From: Microbacterium sp. SORGH_AS_0862
GTDB lineage: Bacteria > Actinomycetota > Actinomycetes > Actinomycetales > Microbacteriaceae
Direction of reading: 5' to 3'
Assembly: GCF_030818795.1 (NCBI RefSeq)
Contig: NZ_JAUTAY010000001.1
Coordinates: 2,418,001-2,482,000, forward strand
Length of the DNA stretch: 64,000 nucleotides
Below the pieces are notes generated by a model. It saw nothing but the letters and a program-made list of their open reading frames with translations. It had not been told where the DNA came from and made no database searches. Below are positions 8,680-17,482 of this stretch, one piece after another. Every line of letters starts with the position of its first letter. Position 1 is the first letter of the stretch. A program made the translations under genes and the position numbers.

Positions 8680-9653
8680 CGCTGCTCTCCTTCGTAGTAG
8701 ACCAGCCGTCGCGACACGAGCAGCTGGATGCCGGTGACGATCATGATCAGCACGAACAGCAGCCACGCCATCGCGGAGGCGTATCCCATGTGCAGGTAGG
8801 TGAAGGCCTGCTGGAACAGGTAGATCACGTAGAACAGCGCAGCGTCGTTGCTGTACGTCGTGTTGCCCGCGCCGAAGAACGCCGTGTAGGCCTCGTCGAA
8901 CGTCTGCAGAGCGGCGATCGTGTTGACGACGACCACGAAGAAGATCGCGGGGCTGATGAGCGGCACGGTGACGTGCCGTGTTCGGCGCCAGAACCCGGCG
9001 CCATCGAGTCGTGCGGACTCATGAAGCTCCTCCGGGACGTTCTGGAGCGCGGCGAGCAGCACGATCACGGAGGCGCCCACCGTCCACAGGCTCATCAGGA
9101 CGAGTCCCGGCTTGATCCAGGCGGGATCGGTCGTCCACGCCGGCCCTGCGATGCCGAACCAGCCGAGGACCGTGTTCACCAGGCCGTTCTGGCCGTTGAA
9201 CAGCAGCAGGAACAGGATGCCGACGGCGACCGGCGGAGTCATCTTCGGAAGGAAGAAGACCGTGCGGAACAACCCTGCACGCCGACCAGCCTGGTTCAAC
9301 AGCAGCGCGAGCGTGAGCGAGACGAGGACGTACAACGGGATCTGCACGACGGTGTACACCAGCGTGTTCCCGAGCGACAGCGCGATCTTGGGATCCTGGA
9401 AGAGGTGGACGTAGTTGTCCAACCCGACGAATGTCGGGTCGTTGATGACGTCGTAGTCCGTCAGCGACAGGTAGACGCTGTACAGCAGCGGCCAAGCGGT
9501 GAAGACGACGAACCCGACGAGCCACGGCGCGAGGAAGAGCAGGGCGGTCGCCGTGTTGCGTCGTGCCGCGCGTCGTCTTCCCGGGCTGGGCGCATCCGCG
9601 GCGGGTGCGGTCGCGCGCGCTGACCCGCGCCGCATCTCAGCGCGCGTCGACAT
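8676..9653 (-). CDS. Carbohydrate ABC transporter permease (MalF type)
   Basis: 325 residues: basic N-terminus, then about six membrane helices starting at LLFLAPWLVGFVVFTAWPLL. The EAA loop is seen as ESARLDGAGFWRRTRHVTVPLISPAIF (about 215-240). It pairs with the permease encoded downstream (4-base overlap) and overlaps the binding-protein gene by 17 bases, so all three are translated from one message. No ATPase is encoded here; such systems in actinobacteria usually share a multitask MsiK-type ATPase encoded elsewhere (known for the family, inferred for this case). Confidence 0.88.
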   Translation of the reverse strand: MSTRAEMRRGSARATAPAADAPSPGRRRAARRNTATALLFLAPWLVGFVVFTAWPLLYSVYLSLTDYDVINDPTFVGLDNYVHLFQDPKIALSLGNTLVYTVVQIPLYVLVSLTLALLLNQAGRRAGLFRTVFFLPKMTPPVAVGILFLLLFNGQNGLVNTVLGWFGIAGPAWTTDPAWIKPGLVLMSLWTVGASVIVLLAALQNVPEELHESARLDGAGFWRRTRHVTVPLISPAIFFVVVVNTIAALQTFDEAYTAFFGAGNTTYSNDAALFYVIYLFQQAFTYLHMGYASAMAWLLFVLIMIVTGIQLLVSRRLVYYEGEQR

Positions 9654-11019
9654 CCGCCCACGCCGCGTCGAGCGCAGCCTGCGCGGTCTGCTGCGCCTGT
9701 GCCAGTGCGTCGGCCGGGGCCGCTTGTCCGTTCAGCACCGCGTTCACCGCATCCTGCATCGCCTGCGTGAACTCCGCATCGGCGGGGTTGGCGGGCAGGG
9801 AGAAGGTGTGCTCGTTGGCCTCGTACATCGCGGCCACCGCATCGTCCCAGGGTGCGCCGCCCGAGGTGACCTTCGCTCGCACAGCGTCATCCGCGACGGC
9901 GTTGCCCGTGAGGATGCCGGTGAACGGCTTGCCGTCGGCGCTGCGGGCGGCGACTCTCGCGTCCGCGGCGGCCTGCCACGCATCCACCGAGGTCATCGCA
10001 CGCGCCCACCGGCACGCGGCTTCGGGGGCGGGGCTGCCCGCGGGGATGGCCCAGGCCGAGCCGGACGCGTAGGCGAGCGGTGCGCCCTGCCGGTCGCGGA
10101 CTGTGTCGAAGGCGAGCGGTGCGTCGGGGGAGACGTCGTTGAGGACGTTGACATACCACTGCTCCATGGGCATGGCGCCCAGGGTCCCTGCGGCGAACTG
10201 GTTGCCCGAGCCGAAGAAGTCGGCCGCGTCGCGGTAGGACTTCACCGCGCTGAATCCGCCCTGCGCGTCGTACAGCGAGACCGCCCACTCCAGCGCCTCG
10301 ACGACGGCGGGGTCGTCGAGCTGCGCCGTGCGCCCGTCCGCCGAAAGAAGATCGGCCCCGTTCGCTTTGGCCCACAGCGGTAGGAACTCCGGCAGCTTGC
10401 TGTCGACGCCGATGACCGAAAGGGTTCCACCGTCGCGCTGCGCGAGCGCCTTGTTCGCGGCGCTGACCGCATCCCAATCGGATCCGTTGACATCGTCCAG
10501 CCCGAGTCCCGCCGCAGCCAGCAGATCGGCGTTGGCCATGGTGATCTGCACCGCGTTGAACTCCGGGATGCCGTAGACATGACCGTCGAGGGTGACCTGC
10601 TCGAGCGCGGACGGAACGTACATCGACGTGTCGATGCCCTCACCCTCGATGCACTCGTCGAGCGGCACGATGGCGCCTCGTGCAGCGAGTGAACCGATCT
10701 GGTCGCGATCCGCATAGATCACCGCAGGCGGCTTCCCGCTCGCGATGGCCGAGAGGAACTGCTGCTGGTCGAGTTCGCCCTCGATCAGCGAAACGTCCAC
10801 CCCCTCGCCGAGTTCGGCCTCGGCGAGGTCCATCCGGGATGTGGCGACCTCGTCGACCCCCGAGAACCCCATGACGCTGAGCGGACCCGAGAGAACGGCT
10901 TCGGGGTCGTAGTCCGCGTCGCCGTCGTCGGTACCTCCGGTGCCGACGGCGCAGGCCGCGAGCAACAGGACGGTGCTGGTGACGACGGCCGCGGAGGCGA
11001 GCGATCTCTTCGGCGACAT
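9637..11019 (-). CDS. Extracellular sugar-binding lipoprotein of the ABC importer
   Basis: 460 residues. The signal peptide ends in a lipobox (STVLLLAACAVG), so Cys near residue 20 should be lipidated and the protein held on the outer face of the membrane. The mature part has the two-lobed family 1 solute-binding fold with features such as GHVYGIPEFNAVQI and a late repeated Ala/Gln-rich helix. ATG 11019 follows GGAGGAAC. It is the first gene of the three-gene importer operon. The ligand is not evident. Confidence 0.87.
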   Translation of the reverse strand: MSPKRSLASAAVVTSTVLLLAACAVGTGGTDDGDADYDPEAVLSGPLSVMGFSGVDEVATSRMDLAEAELGEGVDVSLIEGELDQQQFLSAIASGKPPAVIYADRDQIGSLAARGAIVPLDECIEGEGIDTSMYVPSALEQVTLDGHVYGIPEFNAVQITMANADLLAAAGLGLDDVNGSDWDAVSAANKALAQRDGGTLSVIGVDSKLPEFLPLWAKANGADLLSADGRTAQLDDPAVVEALEWAVSLYDAQGGFSAVKSYRDAADFFGSGNQFAAGTLGAMPMEQWYVNVLNDVSPDAPLAFDTVRDRQGAPLAYASGSAWAIPAGSPAPEAACRWARAMTSVDAWQAAADARVAARSADGKPFTGILTGNAVADDAVRAKVTSGGAPWDDAVAAMYEANEHTFSLPANPADAEFTQAMQDAVNAVLNGQAAPADALAQAQQTAQAALDAAWADVDAR

Positions 11020-11134
11020 GGGCGTTCCTCCTGATTCCGCCCCGAGAAGTGGGCGGGCGGAGCGAACGTAGGCGCGTCGAGATTCCCGCCCGAGGGGCTT
11101 GACGCTCCCGCCTCGGCGGGATAGGCGCACGCGA

Positions 11135-11171
11135 AGAGGGGCCGGGACGCGTCGCGCGCCCCGGCCCCTCT
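11135..11171 (-). terminator. Terminator hairpin after the SRPBCC gene
   Basis: Twelve-base perfect arms at 11135-11146 and 11160-11171. It lies 14 bases beyond the minus-strand SRPBCC stop and upstream of the sugar-binding protein gene, so it separates the two transcripts. Confidence 0.65.
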
Positions 11172-11184
11172 CGATGCCGGCTGC

Positions 11185-11637
11185 TCAGCTCACGTCACCG
11201 CGCCACTCACCCGTCTCGGCGCCTCGAGACTCAATGAAGGAGGCGAAGTTCTCGAGGTCCTTCCGTACGGCGCGAGAATCGATGCCGAGGGCGGCTCCCG
11301 CCTTCTCGGCGACGCCCGTCGGCTCCCAGTCCAGCTGTACGGCGATGCGGGTCTGCGCATCGTTCAGGCGGTGGAAGGTGACGACCCCCGCGTGGTTCTC
11401 GTCGCCGCCGATGCTGTTCCACGCGATCCGCTCGTCGGGATGCTGCTCCGTCACCTCGGCGTCGAACTCACGCTCGACGCCGCCGATCTTGACACGCCAG
11501 TGCAGGTGAGTGTCATCGATCTGCGCGATCGACTCGACGAAGCTCAAGAACCGCGGGAACTCTTCGAACTGGGTCCATTGGTTGTAGGCGACGTCCACGG
11601 GGACATCGACATCGACCGTCTCGACGACCTGTGACAT
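11185..11637 (-). CDS. SRPBCC-family (polyketide cyclase/START-like) protein
   Basis: 150 residues of the SRPBCC helix-grip fold: VDVDVPVDVAYNQWTQFEEFPRFL is the typical first strand and helices, followed by AWNSIGGDENHAGVVTFHRL and a long C-terminal helix. Family members bind hydrophobic ligands; in actinobacteria similar small cyclase/dehydrase-like proteins are often stress-induced. ATG 11637 is preferred because AAAGGATGG is properly spaced before it, while the ATG three codons upstream lies inside that site. Function in this cell is unknown. Confidence 0.82.
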   Translation of the reverse strand: MSQVVETVDVDVPVDVAYNQWTQFEEFPRFLSFVESIAQIDDTHLHWRVKIGGVEREFDAEVTEQHPDERIAWNSIGGDENHAGVVTFHRLNDAQTRIAVQLDWEPTGVAEKAGAALGIDSRAVRKDLENFASFIESRGAETGEWRGDVS

Positions 11638-11974
11638 GGGATCCATCCTTTCGTTGCGGGCGTGCCAGTCTGCGCCGCGCCGCCCGGCTCGCGGAGGGGG
11701 TTGTCCGAGGGGACCGACTCACGTAGAGATCGGCGACCGGATGCGGATATGCCAGATCACGTATCCGATGTCAACCCTCTTTCTTCGTGCACGAACGACC
11801 CCGATTCTCGTTGCTGTCACGCGGCTGCGTGTGGCGGATACTTCCCGCGTGGATCGGATCGATACCGAGCCCGCGGGCGGGTGATCACACAGGGTGGGGA
11901 TGCGCCGTGGTCGGTGCGCGAGGAGGGCAGTTGGGCAGGTTGGATTCGACGGTCGTCGTTTCGGGTGACGGGGC
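11638..11974. other. Intergenic region, SRPBCC to AraC
   Basis: 337 bases between divergent genes. It must hold both promoters. I see no convincing gene or strong hairpin; the short frames here lack family similarity. Confidence 0.5.
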
Positions 11975-12922
11975 GTGAGGGAGGGGGCGCCCTCTCGCCG
12001 TGGACTGCAGACGGACGACCCGCAACGCGCGCAGGAGTCGGTGAGCGAGCTCTTCAACACCTCGATGGTTCTGACGGCCGATCCTCCGACCGGATTCCGA
12101 TATCAGATGGCCGCCGTGAGCGACAGCAGTCTCATGGCCACGGCGCTCCGCTTCGGCGGATCGAGCCGCACCGGCGCGGAGGAGTTCCCCCAGTTCATCG
12201 TCGCCCATGCCGTCGCGGGGCGTCATCGGTGGTCTGTGGGGCAGGAGAGCGGCGACGGCCGCATCCCCTTCCTCGTCCCGCCCGGCACGCGATTCCAGGC
12301 CCGCTTCTCGCAGCTTCAGCTGCGTGCCGTCACGATCGACGCCGACACCTTCCATCGGGTCCTGCGCGGAATGCTGGGGGAGGAGCCCCCGCGTCTTCGG
12401 ACGGATCGGGTCAACGGCACCGCTGAACGCCACGTGATCGTCGCCGAGACGCTGCGCTTCATCGAGGCGACCCTGCTCGCCGATGAGTCCGTGGCCACGT
12501 CGCCGCTTCTGCGCGCCCAGTTCACGCACCAGCTCGTGGCCGCCATCGCGACATCCTTCCCGTTGCTGGGCGAGCACGCGCGCACGCGCGCGCAGACGTC
12601 ACCGCGCACTGTGCGCCGGGCGATCGCGTTCATGGAGGAGCACGTGGCAGACCCCATCACCATCGGGGACGTCGCCGTCGCCGCCGGCACTTCGGTGCGG
12701 GGCCTCCAGCTGGCCTTCCGGCGCTCGTACGAGATGTCGCCGTCGGCCTTCCTGCGCCGCATCCGGCTGGAGGGGGCGCACGCCGATCTGATGGTCGCCG
12801 ACGCGAGCGCCCGCACCGTCCGAGAGATCGCCTCACGCTGGGGCTTCGCCCACACGGGCCGTTTCGCGCACCTGTACGCCGAGGCCTACGGTGAGCCGCC
12901 GTCGCACACGCTGCGACGCTGA
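11975..12922 (+). CDS. AraC-family transcriptional regulator
   Basis: 315 residues. The N-terminal 190 residues form a ligand/dimer domain similar to the AraC-binding-like domain (LQTDDPQRAQESVSELFNTSM is the characteristic opening). The C-terminal AraC DNA-binding domain has two HTHs: DPITIGDVAVAAGTSVRGLQLAFRR (about 225-250) and the second ending WGFAHTGRFAHLYAEAYGEPPS. A stop lies just upstream of GTG 11975, so this is the longest possible start. Target genes are not evident. Confidence 0.88.
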   Translation: MREGAPSRRGLQTDDPQRAQESVSELFNTSMVLTADPPTGFRYQMAAVSDSSLMATALRFGGSSRTGAEEFPQFIVAHAVAGRHRWSVGQESGDGRIPFLVPPGTRFQARFSQLQLRAVTIDADTFHRVLRGMLGEEPPRLRTDRVNGTAERHVIVAETLRFIEATLLADESVATSPLLRAQFTHQLVAAIATSFPLLGEHARTRAQTSPRTVRRAIAFMEEHVADPITIGDVAVAAGTSVRGLQLAFRRSYEMSPSAFLRRIRLEGAHADLMVADASARTVREIASRWGFAHTGRFAHLYAEAYGEPPSHTLRR

Positions 12923-12998
12923 ACGCGTCGAGGACATTCCGTGCGCGCTCGGAGTGGAGTCCTCGCACCGGCGAGAGCGCTCGCATACCGTGATCGGC

Positions 12999-13319
12999 AT
13001 GGGACAGATCTGCTACGGGGCGAGCGAGACGGCGGTGGAGATCGAGGATCGCGCCCTCGCGCACCTGAAAGTCGTGATCGCGACCAAGCTTCGCCGCGGT
13101 GAGAGCTTCACGGTATCGCTCACGCATCCGGAGAGCGAGGAGGGCGGGCGCAGCACGCTGTGGTTCGCGCCCTCCATCCCGTTGCGCTTTGTGTTCGACG
13201 ACCCGGAGCCCGCCGAGATCAGCCGTGAGTGGATCGAGGAGCTCGCCCGCTCGGCACACTCCTCGGGCGGGATCGTGCTGCTTCCGGAGCGCGCTGAGTC
13301 TGTTGACGACGCCGGGTGA
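12999..13319 (+). CDS. Small conserved protein resembling DUF7882
   Basis: 106 residues, MGQICYGASETAVEIEDRAL then a conserved-looking core with VVIATKLRRGESFTVSL and LWFAPSIPLRFVFD. Similar short proteins recur in Microbacteriaceae (recalled as DUF7882) and have no known function. The ATG at 12999 lies 7 bases after TACCGT, consistent with a leaderless start; the longer GTG frame from 12891 overlaps the AraC gene. It is followed by tRNA-Ser. Confidence 0.7.
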   Translation: MGQICYGASETAVEIEDRALAHLKVVIATKLRRGESFTVSLTHPESEEGGRSTLWFAPSIPLRFVFDDPEPAEISREWIEELARSAHSSGGIVLLPERAESVDDAG

Positions 13320-13370
13320 GCGGCGACCGCGCACAGGCGGTGCCGACCGCCCGTGTTAGGATCGCTCCTT

Positions 13371-13459
13371 GGAAGTGTGTCCGAGCGGCCTAAGGAGCAT
13401 GGCTGGAATCCATGTAGGCGGGGTAACTCGCCTCGCAGGTTCAAATCCTGTCACTTCCG
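13371..13459 (+). tRNA. tRNA-Ser (GGA)
   Basis: 89 bases with a 7-bp acceptor stem (GGAAGTG with CACTTCC), discriminator G, anticodon stem CATGG/CCATG with the loop reading CTGGAAT (anticodon GGA), a long variable arm typical of serine tRNAs, and TTCAAAT T-loop. CCA is not encoded. An accessory patch begins immediately after it. Confidence 0.95.
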
Positions 13460-13465
13460 CTCTAA

Positions 13466-13505
13466 GACGGGCCCCGCCCGAACCCAGGTTCGGGCGGGGC
13501 CCGTC
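13466..13505 (+). terminator. Strong terminator after tRNA-Ser
   Basis: Perfect 17-bp inverted repeat, arms 13466-13482 and 13489-13505, with a 6-base loop, seven bases after the tRNA. Confidence 0.8.
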
Positions 13506-13955
13506 GTTCAGGGGCGAGGCGGGAAGCTCGACGTGGCGACATCGACGTCGCAGCGCGGCGTAAGTGAACCTCATTGTGCGAAGACCAGAAGTCTTTCCGG
13601 TCCTGCTGTTCGGTCGGCATGAGTACGCGTAAACGGTATGCCGCGTTCGGTTGTTGACGCAATCGTCGTCCCACCCACAGGCGCGACAGGCCGCGATGAG
13701 AGAGCGATCCGGGATCGGTGCGCGCAGCTTCGGCCTGTGCGTTGATCTTGATCACGAGACCTCGCAGAAACTTGCCCAGGCATCGCTGGGAACATGTCAT
13801 CGGGCTGTCCTCCGGGCTGCTCGTCGTTGAGCGACGCGCCGCCAGCTGATCTCGTGATCAGAATCTCGTGGGAGCGGCTGCGCTTCTCGAACGGCGCCGA
13901 CATCATGCGCGGGTATGTGGCTGAGCACGTCGATGTCCGCACAGGCGTCGAGATC
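13506..13955. other. Region after tRNA-Ser with no confident gene
   Basis: About 450 bases of lower GC than the flanks. Short frames exist on both strands, for example 13571-13942 minus and 13794-14051 plus, but none shows a family motif or a good ribosome-binding site. It is best read as decayed accessory DNA in front of the toxin-antitoxin remnant. Confidence 0.5.
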
Positions 13956-14078
13956 TTCCGGCGGGTGGGCAGGAGAAGACCTCTATCCGGGAAGACCTCG
14001 ACGCCTCTTCGCGAACCAACCGGCGCGCCTCGACGACGCGCTCACCCGTGAAGAGCGACAAGGCGAAAGGGAAGTGAT
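13956..14078 (+). pseudogene. Possible HigB/RelE-type toxin C-terminal remnant
   Basis: In the frame that runs into the antitoxin, the translation contains GGWAGEDLY, then RRLFANQPARLDDALTREE. This resembles the end of Gp49/HigB-like toxins, which have W..WY..IP.AD.LFANH.ARL. No intact toxin start or catalytic part is visible upstream and there is no proper stop before the antitoxin. Weak evidence: position next to the antitoxin plus a short resemblance. Confidence 0.35.
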
Positions 14079-14082
14079 CACG

Positions 14083-14388
14083 ATGGCTCTTACCCCGGAG
14101 CAGCTGCTCGAGAAGCGTCCTGTGAACCGTGCGCGCGTCGACGCGCACAAGGAGCGGATGCTCGGAGAGGTGCGGGCGTACCGGCTGCGCGAACTCCGCG
14201 AGCAGCTCGGACTGACTTAGGAGCAGCTCGCGCAGCGGATCGGCGTTGGTCAGCGCCAGGTCTCGAAGATCGAGAACGGCGATTTCGACAGCGCGAGGAA
14301 CAGCACGGTCGGCAAGTACCTCGAGGCCGTCGGAGGAGACCTCGCCATCGAGTACGTCCCCGGCGATAGCCGGCCGCAGGCCGCCTGA
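14083..14388 (+). pseudogene. XRE-type antitoxin gene (HigA-like) with internal amber stop
   Basis: From ATG 14083 the frame reads a helical N-terminus (MALTPEQLLEKRPVNRARVDAHKE, here described by its first residues) and RAYRLRELREQLGLT, meets TAG at 14218-14220 (codon 46), then continues in frame as EQLAQRIGVGQRQVSKIENG and a C-terminal VGKYLEAVGGDLAIEYV to TGA 14386. The XRE helix-turn-helix spans the stop, so the protein cannot bind DNA unless the stop is read through. A single CAG-to-TAG change explains it, since Gln is expected after GLT. Confidence 0.75.
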
Positions 14389-14400
14389 TCCCTCAAGATC

Positions 14401-14637
14401 AGCGTCCCGGGCGCGAGAGGCAGGCCACGGTCGAGGACGGATCGGGTGCTCGTGGACAAGGGCTACCCGTCGAAGGAGAGCCGAGTCTGGCTGCGCGAGC
14501 GCGGGATCGCCGCGACGGTCCCGGAGCGTGACGACCAGATTGCCCACCACCGCACAAAGCCGGGACGACCCAACGACTTCGGTGACGCGCAGTGGATCCG
14601 CTACCGCTGCCACAACGTCGGGCGGGGAGGGGCTTGA
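14401..14637 (+). pseudogene. IS5-type transposase remnant
   Basis: An in-frame stretch reads GARGRPRSRTDRVLVDKGYPS, then WLRERGIAATVPERDDQIAHH and GRPNDFGDAQWIRYR. This matches the C-terminal catalytic region of IS5-family (DDE) transposases, where DKGY holds a catalytic Asp region and VER.FNR/IN-like segments follow the GRPP motif. Only about 80 residues remain; the N-terminus, the last motif and recognisable terminal inverted repeats are missing. Confidence 0.7.
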
Positions 14638-14655
14638 GCTGTGATCGGTGCGACG

Positions 14656-15564
14656 CTATCCGCGATCCGGACGTTGGCGTGGTGATCCTCCTAGGCGCTT
14701 CGCCAGGTTCCGCCGCAGCGCGGCCAGGGCGGGACTATCGTGTGTGTCCTCGCGCCAGACGAAGCACTTGCTGAACGAGATCCCGGGCTCAAGTGGTCGA
14801 ACGTCCAGAAGCGGGCCTTGCGCTCGGACGGTGCTCGACCCCGCGGTGATAGCGACGCCGGCGCCGGCGGCAGCAAGAGCGATGTGTAACGACTGGTCGT
14901 CTGCGAGACACAAGGCATTGCGCATGAGCGCTCCGAGGCGGGATTCGAGGAGTTGTCCCAACTCTGACCGCGTGCTGTAAGTCACGATGGGGAGCGCGCT
15001 GAGATCAGCCAGGCGAGTGGTCGCGGCCGGTGGCAAGATGCCGGGGCGAGACACCGTGACGACCTCCTCTGCGAGGAGGTTCTGGGACGTGAGCCCGCCG
15101 GGCAGGTGCGTTGTATCGCCCATACCCAGCGCGGCCGCGTCCAGAGAACCGACGTGCACGGCCTCGACCAGCTCCGCTCCGGGTCCGCCGACCAGCTGGA
15201 TAGCAAGACTCGGATGGTCCTGGGAGAGTTCGGCGACGGCTGCGGGGAGCACCGTGTCGACGAGCCCTGTCACCGCGCCGACACGAAGCGTTCCTGTGAG
15301 AAGGCCAGCCCGATCCGAGAACGCCTCGCGAGCGCGTTCGATCGCTGCTACAGCAGCCCGCGCATAGGGGAGAAGAGTCAGCCCCGCCTCGGTCGGGACC
15401 GCACCCCCGCGTCCCCGTACGAAGAGTGTTTCGCCGATCTCTCGCTCCAGCGCTGCGATGCTGCGGCTCAGCGAAGGCTGAGCGATACCGCACTCCTCGG
15501 CGGCCGCCGTGAACGAGTCGTTCTCTGCGATCGCGATCACGTAGGACAACGTACGAATATCCAT
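14656..15564 (-). CDS. LysR-family transcriptional regulator
   Basis: 302 residues. The N-terminal winged HTH is clear: SYVIAIAENDSFTAAAEECGIAQPSLSRSIAALEREIG (given here as its family pattern, residues 7-45), followed by the periplasmic-binding-like effector domain. ATG 15564 lies 6 bases after TAGCCT, so it is probably leaderless. It diverges from the MFS gene with a 70-base gap, the classic arrangement in which the regulator controls the transporter. Confidence 0.9.
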   Translation of the reverse strand: MDIRTLSYVIAIAENDSFTAAAEECGIAQPSLSRSIAALEREIGETLFVRGRGGAVPTEAGLTLLPYARAAVAAIERAREAFSDRAGLLTGTLRVGAVTGLVDTVLPAAVAELSQDHPSLAIQLVGGPGAELVEAVHVGSLDAAALGMGDTTHLPGGLTSQNLLAEEVVTVSRPGILPPAATTRLADLSALPIVTYSTRSELGQLLESRLGALMRNALCLADDQSLHIALAAAGAGVAITAGSSTVRAQGPLLDVRPLEPGISFSKCFVWREDTHDSPALAALRRNLAKRLGGSPRQRPDRG

Positions 15565-15570
15565 AACGAG

Positions 15571-15576
15571 AGGCTA
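15571..15576 (-). promoter_or_regulatory. -10 box for the LysR gene (leaderless)
   Basis: Minus-strand TAGCCT, then exactly 6 bases (CTCGTT), then ATG. The 70-base divergent region should also hold the LysR operator for the MFS gene. Confidence 0.5.
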
Positions 15577-15634
15577 TCGGAATCTTGCCAAATATGTCTT
15601 TGACGTATCTCTGTCCATCTCGAACACTCGACAG

Positions 15635-16822
15635 GTGACCATTGCTCGCCGCACGCCCTCCTCGTCATCGCGCTGGATGTACCGCGCCATAGGATTTCTC
15701 TCCTTCTTCGACCGCTTCTCGGCAGCGCCCATGATGGTGGTCTTCGCGTCTCAGGAGGGTGCGCCTCTCGCCACGGCCGCAGCGCTCCTGGCTGGCTACA
15801 GCTTCGCGTACGCGCTCGGGCAACCTCTCTGGGGGGCACTCGGCGACCGGGTCGGCCGGATCTTCGCTCTGCGCCTCGCCCTGTGCGGATCCCTCGTTGC
15901 ATCCGTCCTCAGCGTGGTGCTGGACCCCATGCCCTTGGTGTTCGCCGCGCGTATCTTGGCGGGCATCTTCGTGGGCGGATTGTTCCCGACGATCATGACC
16001 ATCACTGGTGACACAGTTCGCGAAGGGCCAGAACGCAGCCGGGAGGTATCTGCGTTGCAGACAACAACCGCGCTCGGCACAACGGCCGCCACTGTTCTCG
16101 CAGCGGCCGTCGCTTCCCTAGCGAGCTGGCGAGTAGTCCCCGCCGTGGCCGCCGCCGGATTTGCCCTCACGTTGTGGGCGGTGCGACCGCTCCACGAGTC
16201 TGCACGGCGCGCCACGCTGACCGCATCGCGCGCCGCATTCAGTCGGTGGACACTCGTTCTCTACGTCATCGGCGTGTTGGACGGTGCGGTATTGCTCGGA
16301 GTGTTCAGTTTCATCGCGCCGGCCATAACCGCGGGTGGCGTCGCTCCCGCTCTCGCCGGCATCTTCACCGCAAGCTACGGCATTGCGATCATCGTGGGCG
16401 CGCAGATCAACAGGCGCCTCATACAACTCTGGCCGCGGACGAGGACCATGTTCCTCGGTGGCATAGCGCTCGTGCTTGCATATGCGCTCGCGGCGACGGG
16501 TGCGACCCCCGCCCTCGCCGCCGCATCGGCACTTATCGGACTCAGCAATGCTTTCTTCCACGCGGCTGTACAGACATGGGCAACTGAGGTCGCGCCGCAA
16601 GCGCGCGCGACAACCGTCTCGCTTTTCGTTTTCGCGCTGTTTGCCGGCGCCGCACTAGCGACGTCAACGATCGCTCCTATGGCCGAACACGGATACGGCA
16701 CGGTCTTCCTCATCTCCACGTTTGCCGCCGTGGTGCTCACAGGCGGGGCAACCTGGGCATACAGTTTCTGGGAGCGCGAACGAAGCACCCCGCAGACGAT
16801 GCACAGTGATACTCCGAAATGA
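15635..16822 (+). CDS. MFS transporter
   Basis: 395 residues with about 12 hydrophobic helices. The loop between helices 2 and 3 carries the MFS signature form GALGDRVGRIFALRLALCG, and FARILAGIFVGGLFPT follows as in sugar/metabolite MFS proteins. GTG 15635 is the first start; an ATG 15 codons later is possible. No ribosome-binding site is obvious at the GTG. Regulation by the divergent LysR protein is likely. Substrate unknown. Confidence 0.85.
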   Translation: MTIARRTPSSSSRWMYRAIGFLSFFDRFSAAPMMVVFASQEGAPLATAAALLAGYSFAYALGQPLWGALGDRVGRIFALRLALCGSLVASVLSVVLDPMPLVFAARILAGIFVGGLFPTIMTITGDTVREGPERSREVSALQTTTALGTTAATVLAAAVASLASWRVVPAVAAAGFALTLWAVRPLHESARRATLTASRAAFSRWTLVLYVIGVLDGAVLLGVFSFIAPAITAGGVAPALAGIFTASYGIAIIVGAQINRRLIQLWPRTRTMFLGGIALVLAYALAATGATPALAAASALIGLSNAFFHAAVQTWATEVAPQARATTVSLFVFALFAGAALATSTIAPMAEHGYGTVFLISTFAAVVLTGGATWAYSFWERERSTPQTMHSDTPK

Positions 16823-17439
16823 TCTCGGCGTGTGATGCTTCCGGTTCCACGAATGTTCGTTGCACAACCGCAGCGCGGTGGAAACCCGAACGGCTCGGTT
16901 CAGTATCGTCGGACGGTGTTTTTCGCGGTTTCTCAGTCTGCTGATCTCTGCCGGCTATGACACCGCATGATCGGTGGGCTCAGCCGCTCGTCAGAGCAGG
17001 ATGCGCGATCGCCCAGAATTCACGGATATGAGCGGGTACATCGATCGACGGCCACAGGGAGACCAGCTCGACGGCCGTTTAGCGTATCGTCCGGCTCTGC
17101 CGCATTGACGTGCCGTGTATACATATCCGGCTCATCGTACTCTTGGCCGCTTCGATCGGCTTGGTCGATTCCGTCTTCCCCGCCAGCAATGAGTTGGTAT
17201 CCTCGCGGGCGGACTGCTCATAGTCAGTCCTGTCGCCTCCACACGCTGGGTCCTCGTTTATTTCATCCCGGCAGCCAACTCACCGTCTCTGGCACCTCCA
17301 AAGTTCTCGGTTACTCACGCAGCGGGAGTGAGTGGGGGAAGATCAGCGCCCGCGCTCGCCGTCCCGCTTCGTGGCCCACTCCAGAAGACGCTTCGTCTCC
17401 CGCGACGGGTTCGAAAGCCATTGCGTGACCTCCGCCATC
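16823..17439. other. Intergenic region with no confident gene
   Basis: About 620 bases. A plus-strand frame (16967-17428) has poor codon quality and no motif. A 31-codon minus frame at 17343-17438 (ATG GCG GAG GTC..., ending GERGR) has gene-like codons but is too short to call; it may be the tail of a lost gene. No inverted-repeat or tRNA-end duplication was seen. Confidence 0.45.
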
Positions 17440-17477
17440 AGATGAGCGTCACCCCGTCCGTGGGGTGACGCTCATCT
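17440..17477. terminator. Terminator hairpin beyond the TgpA gene
   Basis: Perfect 16-bp arms at 17440-17455 and 17462-17477 with a 6-base loop. It lies just past the minus-strand transglutaminase stop at 17483 and could act in both directions. Confidence 0.7.
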
Positions 17478-17482
17478 TCTGT

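Noticed and set aside
17405..17425. T-loop-like GGTTCGAAA suggesting a tRNA fragment
   Set aside because: No matching acceptor or anticodon stems nearby.
16967..17428. Possible gene in the 16.8-17.4 kb gap
   Set aside because: Poor codon third-position bias, no ribosome-binding site and no family motif.
17343..17438. 31-residue minus-strand frame with gene-like codons
   Set aside because: Too short to support; it begins at the foot of a terminator hairpin and has no visible ribosome-binding site.
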